64,000 nucleotides of DNA, from contig NMRB01001190.1 in the NCBI GenBank assembly GCA_002633025.1, positions 132,977 to 196,976 of the forward strand, read 5' to 3'. The notes under the pieces were generated by a model, which saw only the letters and a program-made list of their open reading frames with translations, was not told where the DNA came from and did not search any database. Of this stretch, positions 37,812 to 48,372 are shown in pieces (the first letter of the stretch is position 1; every line of letters starts with the position of its first letter). The translations under genes and the position numbers were made by a program. This DNA comes from Notospermus geniculatus. Its lineage: Eukaryota; Nemertea; Pilidiophora; Heteronemertea; Lineidae.

Positions 37812-38084
37812 TACCCTTGTGCCTGCCGTCTTTTAGTTCTTGGAGTTCTTCAGCAGCTGCAGAATACTTCGATCTGTTTATCCCTCCTCTGAAATTCCCG
37901 GTGCCATTACCACGCCGCCAACACTGGTAATCAAAACAACGGAGGCATTCTGCATTGTTTTACAATAAATCATTTTGGCCTCATAATATTTTCCCACGAG
38001 ATTGACCGACAATCAGTACGGGCTCATAAAAAGTCAAGATATCCATAGCAGGGTTATTGAACGGCTTGTTGCTGAGGTTGGTGG

Positions 38085-38235
38085 TCAGTGTGGTAGGCAG
38101 GGGACTGGCTGGTTTGTCGGGGTGCGCCATCAGAGGCCGGGGACTGGCTGGATTGTCGGGGTACGCCATCAGAGGCCGGGGACTGGCTGGAGTGTCGGGG
38201 TACGCTATCAGAGGGTCAGTGTGGTAGGCCGGGGA
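38085..38235 (+). repeat. 39-bp minisatellite
   Basis: Three units of GGGGACTGGCTGG followed by TGTCGGGGT(G/A)CGC(C/T)ATCAGAGG, flanked on both sides by GTCAGTGTGGTAGGC. The contig after the 347-N gap restarts at this same flank, so the repeat probably broke the assembly. Confidence 0.85.
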
Positions 38236-38985
38236 TGCTAAAGTCATCCCCCTCGTCTTATCACTGATCCTCTTAACCAAAAGAAAACTCTGGAGCATTC
38301 CTTACAATCTGTGTCGACGAGTGGTGGCTTCCGTGAAATCGCCCTAAATAGAAAGATGTTAACAAGAAAACCGTTCGTTTATAACTACCCAAACCACTTA
38401 AAGGATCGTTGCGAACTCGACGATTCTGACCTGACCCTAATACTCCTCATTATTTTCATCCAATCACTGTATCGAACACTCGTCGCTGCATTGACCATAA
38501 ATGCCGCTTCTGCTTCCGTAAGCAGGATGTCACGCAATGCTCCCTGGCCATGATCCAGCGAGTCGGAGATTTCGTTCCACTGCACAGGAGCATCATGGGA
38601 AGAGAACTATCCCTGATGCAGAAAATCTTGCTCAAAATTAACCCCCTGGAACTGGAAAACAATGAACAGCATTTTTCCTTCAAATCTTTCAATCTTTGCT
38701 GTCGATGTGGAATTTTTAACCCATGCACACATTAAAAAACTGAAGTTCTCAAACTGTCTTAACCGATCTCAACCTTAGGAGCTGAGCAGAAAAGTTCTTG
38801 TCGGGTCACCGAACGTGGATGGATGACGGTCAGAGCCATTTCTGCAGTAATAAAAACCTCAACGCCCTGCAGAATCACGAGAACCATTCAGAGCTCTTGT
38901 TTCTATTGGCCAATCAGAGAGCGTGTAACTAAAGCTTTGGTCAGCCATTCTTTTAGACTGCAATGCTCCTTCTCCACCGTTTCAG

Positions 38986-39171
38986 GGTTTATGACCACGG
39001 GTGACAAACACGCCCCGGGAAACTACGCCATATTTGACATCGTGGCGGCCCTTCAGTGGATTAAAGAAAACATCGAGGCATTTGGAGGTGATAACGAACA
39101 GGTGACAGTGATGGGGCAGGGGTATGGAGGTGCTCTGGTCAATCTGCTCATGGTGTCACCTGTCACAAAAG
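38986..39171 (+). CDS. NLGN: Neuroligin exon B, first copy (nucleophile-elbow region)
   Basis: This 186-bp phase 1-1 exon has acceptor tttcag and donor gtaagc. It encodes 62 residues running from GFMTTGD through GNYAIFDIVAALQWIKENI, then FGGDNEQVTVMGQGYGG and VNLLMVSP. The FGGD block and the following strand-turn-helix are hallmarks of the alpha/beta-hydrolase fold. The elbow reads G-Q-G-Y-G where active esterases have G-E-S-A-G, so the nucleophilic serine is absent. That is the normal state for neuroligins, which act by adhesion. The upstream phase matches exon A (joined LG, then FMTTGD). Confidence 0.92.
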
Positions 39172-39419
39172 GTAAGCCTGATCTAGGGATAGGTCACGTC
39201 AGAAAGGATGTTCTTGCTGGCAGTAATCTTCATCAGGAGCTCTGATGAAGGTGTGTTTAACGTCGCTGGAATGCTCAGGACAATCTCTTACATGAGTGTG
39301 TACGCAGCCTTTGCAGTTATAAATCACCTTGGGCCACCTTGTAGAGGCCGGTCCTTTATCAAGATATATAGGCCTACACCAAAATCTCAGTTATAAGGTC
39401 ACAGAGACCTGCTTTAGGA

Positions 39420-39545
39420 TCTAGCTCCTCCAACATCATCAGAAACGTCGGTGTCAGGACTTCGATTCGATGACATCAACAGCCTGCTTTGTGGGTCAAC
39501 AATGCCGACATCGCCAACAGGAGAAGCTGGACACCGACAACGCCA
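39420..39545. repeat. Dispersed repeat R in neuroligin intron B-C (allele 1)
   Basis: Shares TCAGGACTTCGATTCGA, CAACAGCCTGCT and CAACAGGAGAAGCTGGACA with the 2.8-kb copy. It ends about 65 bp before the exon C acceptor. Present in both allele copies. Confidence 0.6.
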
Positions 39546-39611
39546 GACCTCTGTGGCCTTAAACTGTGATTTTAGTGCATCACTACAATGTATTTTATTG
39601 TTTCTCTGCAG

Positions 39612-40277
39612 ATGGGACACTACTCAAGCGAGGTATCGTCATGAGCGGCTCAGCCCTGGCATCCTGGGCCATCAACGACCACCCACGGTATTATGCCAAA
39701 AAACTCTCCCAGGCAGTCAACTGTTCCGAATTCTTTGACGACACGAAAGCGTTACTTAAATGCCTACGGGATATACCAGCAGAAGAACTCGTGAAAGCCG
39801 ATGTCAGTGCCCCTAAATATTTCGAACCCTTCGGACCAGTGATACATAAAAGTTCTATACTACCACTTCCGGTGAAGGAATTAATGGAGCGCGCAGCAAT
39901 GGACGCTGAACGAAGCGAGTTATTGGTAGGAGTCATGAAAAATGAAGGATTTTGCTTTTTCACTGAGGAGGATATTAAAAAGGGTATAACACCCTCAAAA
40001 CGTGATAAAATTATACGGACGTTAGTAAAAAATGTGTTCAGTTTCCATAAACAGAAAATCTACGATATAATCTCTCATCATTATACGGATTATGAAAGAG
40101 AACCGGACAATGCGACGTTACGTAGTAATATGATGGATATGTTAGGTGACGTCATGTTTGCCGCGCCGGCCATAGATCTGGCCCGTAGACACAGCGCCAT
40201 CGGGCGGACATTCTTCTATTCTTTCACGTACCCCTCACGGTTAGATAGCTATCCGCGGTGGGCGGGCGGAGTGCACG
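39612..40277 (+). CDS. NLGN: Neuroligin exon C, first copy (core of esterase-like domain)
   Basis: This 666-bp phase 1-1 exon is preceded by tttctctgcag and followed by gtaaga. It encodes 222 residues starting at DGTLLKRGIVMSGSALASWA and ending at WAGGVHG. Visible family marks are the SGSALASWA helix, the cysteine pair VNC...KCLR (a conserved neuroligin disulfide), FGPVI, the Glu of the acid position in MKNEGF, and the dimer-face region MLGDVMFAAPAIDLARRHS. VNCS is a possible N-glycosylation sequon. Upstream reading into the intron from 39566 is open by chance and is not coding. The allele-like copy at 42355 differs at five residues. Confidence 0.93.
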
Positions 40278-40530
40278 GTAAGATCAGGTCCTAATTGTTT
40301 TCAATCATTCTTGATCATTCAGTGCATTTTTGGGCTCCCCATGCGTGAAAATCTACACCCATTCCAAGTTTCCACGCACCCAAACCGCGCTATAACTTTA
40401 CATTCATCAGTTCAAGGCTCAAAGTGCATGCTGTAGCGCCCCCTGTGTTCTCAAAAGGTTTCTGCCCTGATATTTCTTCGACACAAATCCCAAGTTGCAT
40501 CTACTTCAACCTTCTGCAAAGTCCCGCTAG

Positions 40531-40877
40531 NNNNNNNNNNNNNNNNNNNNNNNNNNNNNNNNNNNNNNNNNNNNNNNNNNNNNNNNNNNNNNNNNNNNNN
40601 NNNNNNNNNNNNNNNNNNNNNNNNNNNNNNNNNNNNNNNNNNNNNNNNNNNNNNNNNNNNNNNNNNNNNNNNNNNNNNNNNNNNNNNNNNNNNNNNNNNN
40701 NNNNNNNNNNNNNNNNNNNNNNNNNNNNNNNNNNNNNNNNNNNNNNNNNNNNNNNNNNNNNNNNNNNNNNNNNNNNNNNNNNNNNNNNNNNNNNNNNNNN
40801 NNNNNNNNNNNNNNNNNNNNNNNNNNNNNNNNNNNNNNNNNNNNNNNNNNNNNNNNNNNNNNNNNNNNNNNNNNNNN
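40531..40877. other. Assembly gap of 347 N
   Basis: An unsequenced run between two near-identical neuroligin B-C blocks. Long open frames across it are meaningless strings of unknown residues. Confidence 0.99.
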
Positions 40878-41202
40878 GTCAGTGTGGTAGGCCGGGGATT
40901 GAAAGCTAAAAACATCCCCTTCGTCTTATCAATGATCCTCTTAACCAAGAAAACGCTGGAGCATTCCTTAGAATCCGTGTCGACGAGTGATGATTTCCGT
41001 GAAGTCGCCCTAAACAGAAAGATGTTAACAAGAAAAACCGTTCGTTTATAACTACCCAAACCACTTAAAGGATCGTTACGAACTCGACGATTCTGACCTG
41101 ACCCTAATACTCCTCATTATTTTCATCCAATCACCGTATCGAACACTCGTCGCTGCATTGACCATAAATGCCTATTCTGCTTCCGTAAGCAGGATGTCAC
41201 GC

Positions 41203-41300
41203 AATGCTCCCTGGCCAATGCTCCCTGGCCAATGCTCCCTGGCCAATGCTCCCTGGCCAATGCTCCCTGGCCAATGCTCCCTGGCCAATGCTCCCTGGCC
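41203..41300 (+). repeat. 14-bp VNTR, seven units
   Basis: Seven perfect units of AATGCTCCCTGGCC (98 bp). The corresponding site in the other copy, about 38537-38550, has one unit. Confidence 0.95.
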
Positions 41301-41729
41301 ATGATCCAGCGAGTCGGCGATTGCGTTCCACTGCACACGAGCATCATGGGAAGAGAACTGTCCCTGATGCAGAAAATCTTGCTCAAAATTGACCCCCTGT
41401 AACTGGAAAACAATGAACAGCATTTTCCTTCAAATCTTTCAATCTTTGCTGTCGTCGTGGAATTTTTGGCCGATGCACACAAACTGACTTCTCACACTGT
41501 CTTAACCGATCTCAACCTTAGGAGCTGAACAGAAAAGTTCTTGTCGGGTCACCGAACGTGGATTGATGACGATCAGAGCCATTTCTGCAGTAAATAAAAA
41601 CCTCAACGCCCTGCAGAATCACGAGAACCATTCAGAGCTCTTGTTTCTATTGGCCAATCAGAGAGCGTGTAACCTAAAGCTTCGGTCAGTCTTTCTTTTA
41701 GTTGCAATGCTTCTTCTCCACTGTTTCAG

Positions 41730-41915
41730 GGTTTATGACCACGGGTGACAAACACGCCCCGGGAAACTACGCCATATTTGACATCGTGGCGGCCCTTCAG
41801 TGGATTAAAGAAAACATCGAGGCATTTGGAGGTGATAACGAACAGGTGACAGTGATGGGGCAGGGGTATGGAGGTGCTCTGGTCAATCTGCTCATGGTGT
41901 CGCCTGTCACAAAAG
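41730..41915 (+). CDS. NLGN: Neuroligin exon B, second (probably allelic) copy
   Basis: A 186-bp exon with the same phases, splice sites and protein as 38986-39171. It lies after the 347-N gap within a block (40878-43272) that matches 38215-40530 through both exon and intron. This supports an allele placed in tandem and argues against a second functional exon. It keeps the GQGYGG elbow without a serine. Confidence 0.86.
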
Positions 41916-42171
41916 GTAAGGCTGATCTAGGGACAGGTCTGCCACGTCAGAAAGGATGTTCTTACAGGCAGTAATCTTCATCAGGAGCTCTGATGAAGGT
42001 GTGTTTCACGGTCGCTGGAATGCTCAGGACAATCTCTTACATCAGTTGAGAACGCAGTCTTTGCAATTATAAATCACCTTGGGCCACCTTGTAGAGGCTG
42101 GTCCTTTATCAAGATATAGGCCTACACCAAAATCTCAGTTGTAAGGTCATAGAGACCTGCTTTAGGATCTA

Positions 42172-42290
42172 GCTCCTCCAACATCATCAGAAACGTCGGT
42201 GTCAGGACTTCGATTCGAAGACATCAACAGCCTGCTGTGTGGTCAACAATGCCGACCATCACCAACAGGAGAAGCTGGACACCGGCAACG
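42172..42290. repeat. Dispersed repeat R in neuroligin intron B-C (allele 2)
   Basis: Allelic counterpart of 39420-39545, with small substitutions (for example CTGCTGTGTGGTC here, CTGCTTTGTGGGTC there). Lies just upstream of exon C at 42355. Confidence 0.6.
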
Positions 42291-42354
42291 CCATACTTCT
42301 GTGGCCTTAAACTGCGATTTTGGTGCATCACTATCTTACTGTTTCTCTCTTCAG

Positions 42355-43020
42355 ATGGGACCCTACTCAAGCGAGGTATCGTCATGAGCGGCTCAGCCCT
42401 GGCATCCTGGGCCATCAACGACCACCCACGGTATTATGCCAAAAAACTCTCCCAGGCAGTCAACTGTTCCGAATTCTTTGACGACACGAAAGCGTTACTT
42501 AAATGCCTACGGGAGTTACCAGCAGACGAACTCGTGAAAGCCGATGTCAGTGCCCCTAAATATTTCGAACCCTTCGGACCAGTGATACATAAAAGTTCTA
42601 TACTACCACTTCCGGTGAAGGAATTAATGGAACGCGCAGCAATGGACGCTGAACGAAGCGAGTTACTGATAGGAGTCATGAAAAATGAAGGATTTTGCTT
42701 TTTCACTGAGGAGGATATTAAAAAGGGTATAACACCCTCAAAACGTGATAAAATTATACGGACGTTAGTAAAAAATGTGTTTAGTTTCCATAAACAGAAA
42801 ATCTACGATATTATATCTCATCATTACACGGATTATGAAAGAGAACCGGACAATGAGACGTTACGTAGTAATATGATGGATATGTTAGGTGACGTCATGT
42901 TTGCCGCGCCGGCCATAGATCTGGCTCGCAGACACAGCGCCATCGGGCGGACATTCTTCTATTCTTTCACGTACCCCTCACGGTTAGATAGCTATCCGCG
43001 GTGGGCGGGCGGAGTGCACG
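42355..43020 (+). CDS. NLGN: Neuroligin exon C, second (probably allelic) copy
   Basis: A 666-bp exon of the same phase and boundaries as 39612-40277, acceptor ctcttcag and donor gtaaga. Five conservative or mild residue changes separate the copies: RDIPAEEL versus RELPADEL (three changes), LLVGV versus LLIGV, and DNATL versus DNETL. Scattered silent changes are also present, and neither copy has a stop or frameshift. Downstream intron sequence continues into exon D without a gap, so this is the copy physically linked to exons D-F. Confidence 0.9.
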
Positions 43021-43448
43021 GTAAGATCAGGTCCTAATTGTTTTCAATCATTGTTGATCATTCAGTGCATTTTTGGGCTCCCCATGCCTGAAAATCTGCG
43101 CCCATTCCAAGTTTCCACGCACCCAAACCGCGCTATAACTTTACATTCATCAGTTCAAGGCTCAAAGTGCATGCTGTAGCACCGGGTGTGTTCTCAAAAG
43201 GTTTCTGCCTGAAATTTCTTCGACACAAATCTGTAGTTGCATCTACTGCCGCCTACTGTAAAGTTCCGGTAGTGAAATCACCGCTCAACAGAGGGTAGCA
43301 CTGTTAGCGTAATGGCGTCATCATTGAAAAATAACTGTAGCGCCATCTGTATTGTAATGAACTCACTGACGGGAGTGCAGTATAACTTTACATGTTACAA
43401 GAAGCTTAATTTCTTAATCTGATCTTTTTCTTTCACGACATTCTCCAG

Positions 43449-43581
43449 GTGAAGATCTGATGTATGTATTCGGTGCCCCAATGGCTGATGGGATAACGCC
43501 ATTTCCGTCCACATATACAAGGTCAGAGCGCATGCTCAGTGAAGCAGTCATGAGATACTGGACGAATTTTATGAAAAGCGG
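43449..43581 (+). CDS. NLGN: Neuroligin exon D (His-loop region, YWTNF block)
   Basis: A 133-bp exon, phase 1 in and phase 2 out, with acceptor ttctccag and donor gtaagt. It encodes GEDLMYVFGAPM, a loop reading FPSTYTRSERM, and then AVMRYWTNFMKSG. The preceding exon ends in GVHG, where the family has the catalytic-like His followed by G-x-x-x-x-Y-V-F-G, so the His of the former triad is kept. Vertebrate neuroligins have FPC in the loop where this protein has FPS, so that cysteine is missing. Present once. Confidence 0.92.
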
Positions 43582-43875
43582 GTAAGTGTGGGCTACCATC
43601 AACCTTCTGCGCATGTCCAGCTTGACTACTTCCGGTCGTCAATACTCCTGGCCCTGCTGTGGCGATAGGGTTTCTGTTTTACTCTTCGATGTGCGGTGCC
43701 TCGATTGACATAAGGATCGCAAAAAGATGTTGGAGAACTTTGCAGAATTCTAGCCATTCGTTACTCAGACTGTTTTTGGTCGCCTGCACTGGGAATAAAG
43801 TAAATCCTTGTGCCTGAGGTCCTTCCACGCCGAGTCTTACATTTCTAAGTCGTCTTCCCATCTTTCTACTTTCAG

Positions 43876-43991
43876 TAACCCAAACCTCCCAGAACCACAA
43901 ACCTCGTTACAAGGCGGCCGCGTCAAAAATCGTTTTATCCAAATAGAGTGGCCAGTGTTCATCCCTCCGGAGCAAAAATATTTACATATAG
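43876..43991 (+). CDS. NLGN: Neuroligin exon E (end of esterase-like domain)
   Basis: A 116-bp exon, phase 2 in and phase 1 out, with acceptor ctttcag and donor gtaacg. Joined to exon D it reads KSGNPNLPEPQ, then RFIQIEWPVF and EQKYLHIG. The G-(D/N)-P-N block and the YLHIG strand are standard near the C-terminal end of the neuroligin ectodomain. Reading through the donor gives a stop about 25 codons later (44071), so the exon end is fixed by splicing to exon F (HIG, then MRPDVRSRY). Its last 29 bp recur after the N at 44837. Confidence 0.9.
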
Positions 43992-44587
43992 GTAACGAGA
44001 TAAATCTACATCGAGAAAACACAACAAAGTTTTTAAAAGCACTGAATTCATCTGTCTGTATTGAAGTCTGAAAAACTCCAAGATTTCGCTGTCTCACGAA
44101 CGAAATATACTACAAAAAGTCGATCAGTTGTGGTTGAAAATTGGTTTTCCCTTCAACAATTCATGAGAATCCGATTATTTGATTAGTCTATCTCTGTTTT
44201 TGTTCACCTGTACTAACTGACCAATCAGAGCGCGCGTCCTCCCTGTCCTTACCTGTCCTTGTCTCGTCTTGTGCCTCACCCAATGAGTTCACCTTCGTTC
44301 CGTCTGTCTCACTTTCATTTTCCTTGAGTGCTGAACGTACAGTGTACTCTGAGTAATCACACGGGTTGTGTCTCCCTGAGGCTTGATTCAGTAGTTCTGT
44401 GATTTCCTCTGAGGTTACCACAGGCGTCTTGTTCATTCAGAGCCGCTGACACACAATACCATCAAGCTCAAGGCTTGTGAAAACGGCCCACGAAAGAGGA
44501 AAACCAATTTGTAGAAGCTTTTGCTCACCAATTCGTGGCTAGAAAGGAATGATGATTGTTCACACTGTCTAGCCTTCGAACAAGCTA

Positions 44588-44836
44588 ATACCCCCATCAC
44601 ACTGAAGTCGTTCTCAAAACGTCCTGCCCCGTCCTAAAAAAATCGTAAAACGGGCTAGAACGTGTACCCTTGGCCAAATAATGCTTCGATGTACTGGAGC
44701 ACCCTTCCCATCCACGAAGTTCGTAAAAAGACTGTAAAACGTTGCCACTACGTCCACTCCGTTCGCACACAGTTTGAGCCCGTTCGGCAAAATTTTCAAG
44801 AACGTACTGAGAACTAGCTCAGTGTGATGGGGGTAT
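44588..44836. mobile_element. Fold-back element family 7 (TAA-flanked), allele 1
   Basis: 249 bp with perfect 18-bp inverted ends ATACCCCCATCACACTGA / TCAGTGTGATGGGGGTAT. The sequence ends at the N at 44837. The allele at 45463 shows TAA on both sides, a 3-bp target duplication of the PIF/Harbinger type. Confidence 0.8.
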
Positions 44837-44837
44837 N

Positions 44838-44866
44838 CCCTCCGGAGCAAAAATATTTACATATAG
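44838..44866 (+). pseudogene. Truncated duplicate of the 3' end of exon E
   Basis: The 29 bp after the single N at 44837 repeat the last 29 bp of exon E together with its donor site and the following intron. No acceptor is present because the copy starts inside the exon. This is best read as the start of a second contig carrying the other allele, not as a usable exon. Confidence 0.85.
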
Positions 44867-45462
44867 GTAACGAGATAAATCTACATCGAGAAAACACAAC
44901 AAAGTTTTTAAAAGCACTGAATTCATCTGTCTGTATTGAAGTCTGAAAAACTCCAAGATTTCGCTGTCTCACGAACGAAATATACTACAAAAAGTCGATC
45001 AGTTTGGTTGAAAATTGGTTTTCCCTTCAACAATTCATGAGAATCCGATTATTTGATTAGTCTATTATCTCTGTTTCTGTTCACCTGTACTAACTGACCA
45101 ATCAGAGCGCGCGTCCTCCCTGTCTTCACCTGTCCTTGTCTCGTCTTGTCCCTCACCCAATGAGTTCACCTTCGGTCCGTCTGTCTCACTTTCATTTTCC
45201 TCGAGTGCTGAACGTACAGTGTACTCTGAGTAATCACACGGGTTGTCTCCCTGAGGCTTGATTCAGTAGTTCTGTGATTTCCTCTGAGGTTACCACAGGC
45301 GTCTTGTTCATTCAGAGCCGCTGACACACAATACCATCAAGCTCAAGGCTTGTGAAAACGGCCCACGAAAGAGGAAAACCAATTTGTAGAAGCTTTTGCT
45401 CACCAATTCGTGGCTAGAAAGGAATGATGATTGTTCACACTGTCTAGCCTTCGAACAAGCTA

Positions 45463-45711
45463 ATACCCCCATCACACTGAAGTCGTTCTCAAAACGTCCT
45501 GCCCCGTCCTAAAAAAATCGTAAAACGGGCTAGAACGTGTACCCTTGGCCAAATAATGCTTCGATGTACTGGAGCACCCTTCCCATCCACGAAGTTCGTA
45601 AAAAGACTGTAAAACGTTGCCACTACGTCCACTCCGTTCGCACACAGTTTGAGCCCGTTCGGCAAAATTTTCAAGAACGTACTGAGAACTAGCTCAGTGT
45701 GATGGGGGTAT
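45463..45711. mobile_element. Fold-back element family 7 (TAA-flanked), allele 2
   Basis: Same 249-bp element with both flanks present: TAA before TACCCCC and TAA after GGGGGTA. TWA-type 3-bp duplications are characteristic of PIF/Harbinger transposons, so this is a probable Harbinger-derived MITE. The minus-strand open frame inside it is not a gene. Confidence 0.8.
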
Positions 45712-48242
45712 AAGACTGCAGCGTACTTACGATTTAAAGAATACATAGATGTACGCAAATATCATCATCACAGATTCTTGGAACAAACTAAATTTAAAAA
45801 ATGTGCGGGCCTTGTACCATGCAACTCTCGCTTCCCGTCGTTCTCGCCTTCACAAAGCTTCGATCACGCGCACTGCACCTCTCACAGCTCAGCCTCACCT
45901 TCGACTGAACATTCCCCCACTCCACACACACATTTACTGCGACCACCATTCCTCATGGTGATATACGTGCATCTCTTCAACACAGCACTTTCATACACAC
46001 AGCTTTCATGCACATGAGATGGACACCTGCCACACATCCTTCATTTACTAGTTTATCTTCCACGAGAAATGAATCCTTTTCAATTTTCTCTGTTCACAAT
46101 ATCAACCACTTTTTTCTGCGATTCCTCCTTGCACCCCTGCCCTTGAGTTTCTGTGACCTCCTGTACCACGCTATCTGATTCCGGACGTGTGTCGTCAGTG
46201 GAGGGTGACACTACCTACCGCCTTGATGGCTGTATTTGACACACCACACGCCATCTACCCTCGTAACCCTAAAACGCATGTTTTGAATGAAATTGACAAC
46301 GCCTTGACGTCATTGCCGACGTCATCAGAATATACAGAATTGCCTCGCACTTACGGCAGCTGTTTCATGTGCAGTTTCCTCTCCTGTACCCACTACGTTC
46401 ACAAGATCACGTGACCAGGTACAAACACCAGAACGCCCTGCCACTCCTCTCAGTTGGTCTTAATGACGATTTAACAAGGATTGTGTAACAGTCCTGCCTG
46501 TGATCTCCTGGTCACGGTTAATGACAACGTTAGGAAATTTCTCTTTGAAATCAGCTCTATCCTTCTTTTTCACAAACTGTATTTCAAAACACGCTGTGGT
46601 TGGAATGAAAGTTCTGGCAAACTGTACTCGTCTTATCACAGTGGTAAACTCAAATTCGACACTCAACATCACGAGTTAGAATTCTCCCATTCTCAACCAG
46701 AATGTATAGGTCGATTCCTAATGTATGTGCCTCTCTTCTCAACAGGATTTATAAAGAAAGGAACTTTGAAAGACAAATGTGAGTGTTCTGGTATATTCTG
46801 ATTCCTGATACCAATCAGCTGCTCTGCGAACCCCTTCCCGATCCCTCCCGGCCTAGTAACGCATCTAACATAGTTTTAACACTCCTCCTAACATTTGAAC
46901 CTATTTTTGAACGTTTGGTTAATATCTTGGATAACAAATTAACAAACTAACTTTTCAGATCTCTTAGATTCCGTCTCAGAGACTGGTTGTTGTTCTTCAT
47001 ACTCGTGTTGCCATCTATGTTTTTGGGACACGCTGTAACGGACTGCGACAGCCTCGTTTTGGCTGGGTCAAGGTCAAGCTGCGGTCATGTTGGTCTTCCT
47101 TGATTGATATCTAATAAATATTTGCTGCAACTGCTGGTTGTAAGCCAACGTTAAACAAGTAGGACGTCAGATGGCAATGATCAGTAACAGTTGAAGAGCA
47201 CGTTTAGTTCACAGTTTCATTGCAAACTTCGGGCTGAGAAGCCGATGATGACTATGTGCGTGTTTCCCGCTCTTTGTATTTAGTACTGCCGTCTGTACTT
47301 AGCTCAGGGAACTACGCGTGTTGATAGCTCAGTGACTGGCAAGAAGGGATGGGAGTAATGAATTGATGACCGTGTTTCCATACAGAACATTTGAACTGCT
47401 TACAACTAGCTGGAGACGAGCAGGGATAGCGTTCGTTGGACATGAAATCCGTCCTTCTCATTCTATTATCATTATCCAAGATGTCTTAAGCTGGCATTTT
47501 TTCCTATTTTTTCGCTGATCCTGGCCTTTATCTCCTACTTTGCAATCACGTGATTATAGTCTCTACCTACACGTTACACTCACACTCACACCTCGTGTAC
47601 GATGTTTCTTCCCATTTCTCCTACGCTTTAACCAGTCACTCTTACTGTACAGTGGGTACAGGTTCTCGTCCTTCAGAAAGTAGGTTGGCTGAAAAAGTGG
47701 GCTGTCCCTCCTTCACAGGATTCAACCCTCCTTGACACAAGACAGAGTCTATTTGGTGGTTGAGGTCAACCTCCCTCGCGGTATTGGGAAGCCGGAAAGG
47801 TTCAACTGAAGCCATTCTGTAGGATCTCCGTTTAACTGATCTCGTACAGACTTGGGCCTTGTCCACATGTAGGCCTACATACATGGACATGGATATGTCT
47901 GTTCGTTGCATGCAGTGCTTCGTGTGAATCAGTTAGTTTCAGCTCCACCAGTGTAGGCGAGAGCAACAGGGCAAAGGGACTCCTAGTCTGAAGGTTTATA
48001 ACTGTGTGTTTACTGGTCTCTGGGCGATCGAAGGCGAGTGCCGGGCGTTCGCCGGTGATTTCATAAAGCTGGCAGTGATACTAAAGGCGATTCACATGCA
48101 CGGTACTAATCCACAGTACATACCCGTAGTACTACATACCCATAGTACATAGCTTCGAGTACACACCCAAAGTACGTAGCACAGAGTTCTGCACACCACT
48201 TTACGCAGACAAGTAGTTCTGTCCGTTCATTTCGGTTATGAA

Positions 48243-48372
48243 GTGCGTCGCCTTTGTTTTGTAGTTCTTCGCCTTGGTTTTGTAGTTCTTCGCCTTTGTT
48301 TTGTAGTTATTCGCCTTGGTTTTGTAGTGTATACAGTTTCGCCTTGCTTTTGTAGTGTATACAGTTTCGCCG
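48243..48372 (+). repeat. Imperfect tandem repeat around TTTTGTAGTTCTTCGCC
   Basis: Units of about 22 bp (CGCCTTGGTTTTGTAGTTCTT and variants), then about 28 bp (with GTGTATACAGTTT inserted). The lysine-rich minus-strand frame here is a by-product. Confidence 0.8.

Larger units (their letters stand above)
34825..38084. other. Neuroligin A-B intron sequence
   Basis: Single-copy intron sequence holding the E-box triplet (34861), the antisense candidate frame (35949), the perfect inverted repeat (36700) and a family 3 fold-back (37613). Otherwise nothing recognised. Confidence 0.6.
38215..43272 (+). repeat. Near-identical pair split by a 347-N gap, carrying exons B and C twice
   Basis: 38215-40530 and 40878-43272 match through exons, introns and repeat R. 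Both start with GTCAGTGTGGTAGGCCGGGG at the end of a 39-bp minisatellite. The second copy has seven 14-bp VNTR units at 41203 where the first has one. Confidence 0.92.
43963..45711 (+). repeat. Adjacent near-identical pair split by N at 44837
   Basis: 43963-44836 and 44838-45711 (874 bp each) match from CCCTCCGGAGCAAAAATA in exon E to the right end of fold-back family 7 (GATGGGGGTAT). Small indels occur, for example TTGTGTCTCC versus TTGTCTCC. Confidence 0.93.

Noticed and set aside
40424-41059. 161- and 202-codon frames over the N gap
   Set aside because: Mostly unknown residues from the N run.
38986-43020. Mutually exclusive or tandemly duplicated B-C exons as a real feature of the gene
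   Set aside because: Similarity continues unbroken through introns and repeat R, and a sequence gap lies between the copies. The same pattern occurs at six non-coding sites, so an assembly cause is simpler.
44188-44436. Minus-strand 82-codon frame starting MNKTPVVTSEEITELLNQ, protein-like in composition
   Set aside because: The allele-like copy (about 45063-45311) carries a 2-bp deletion (TTGTGTCTCC to TTGTCTCC) that breaks the frame after about 20 codons, with other changes, so there is no sign of coding constraint.
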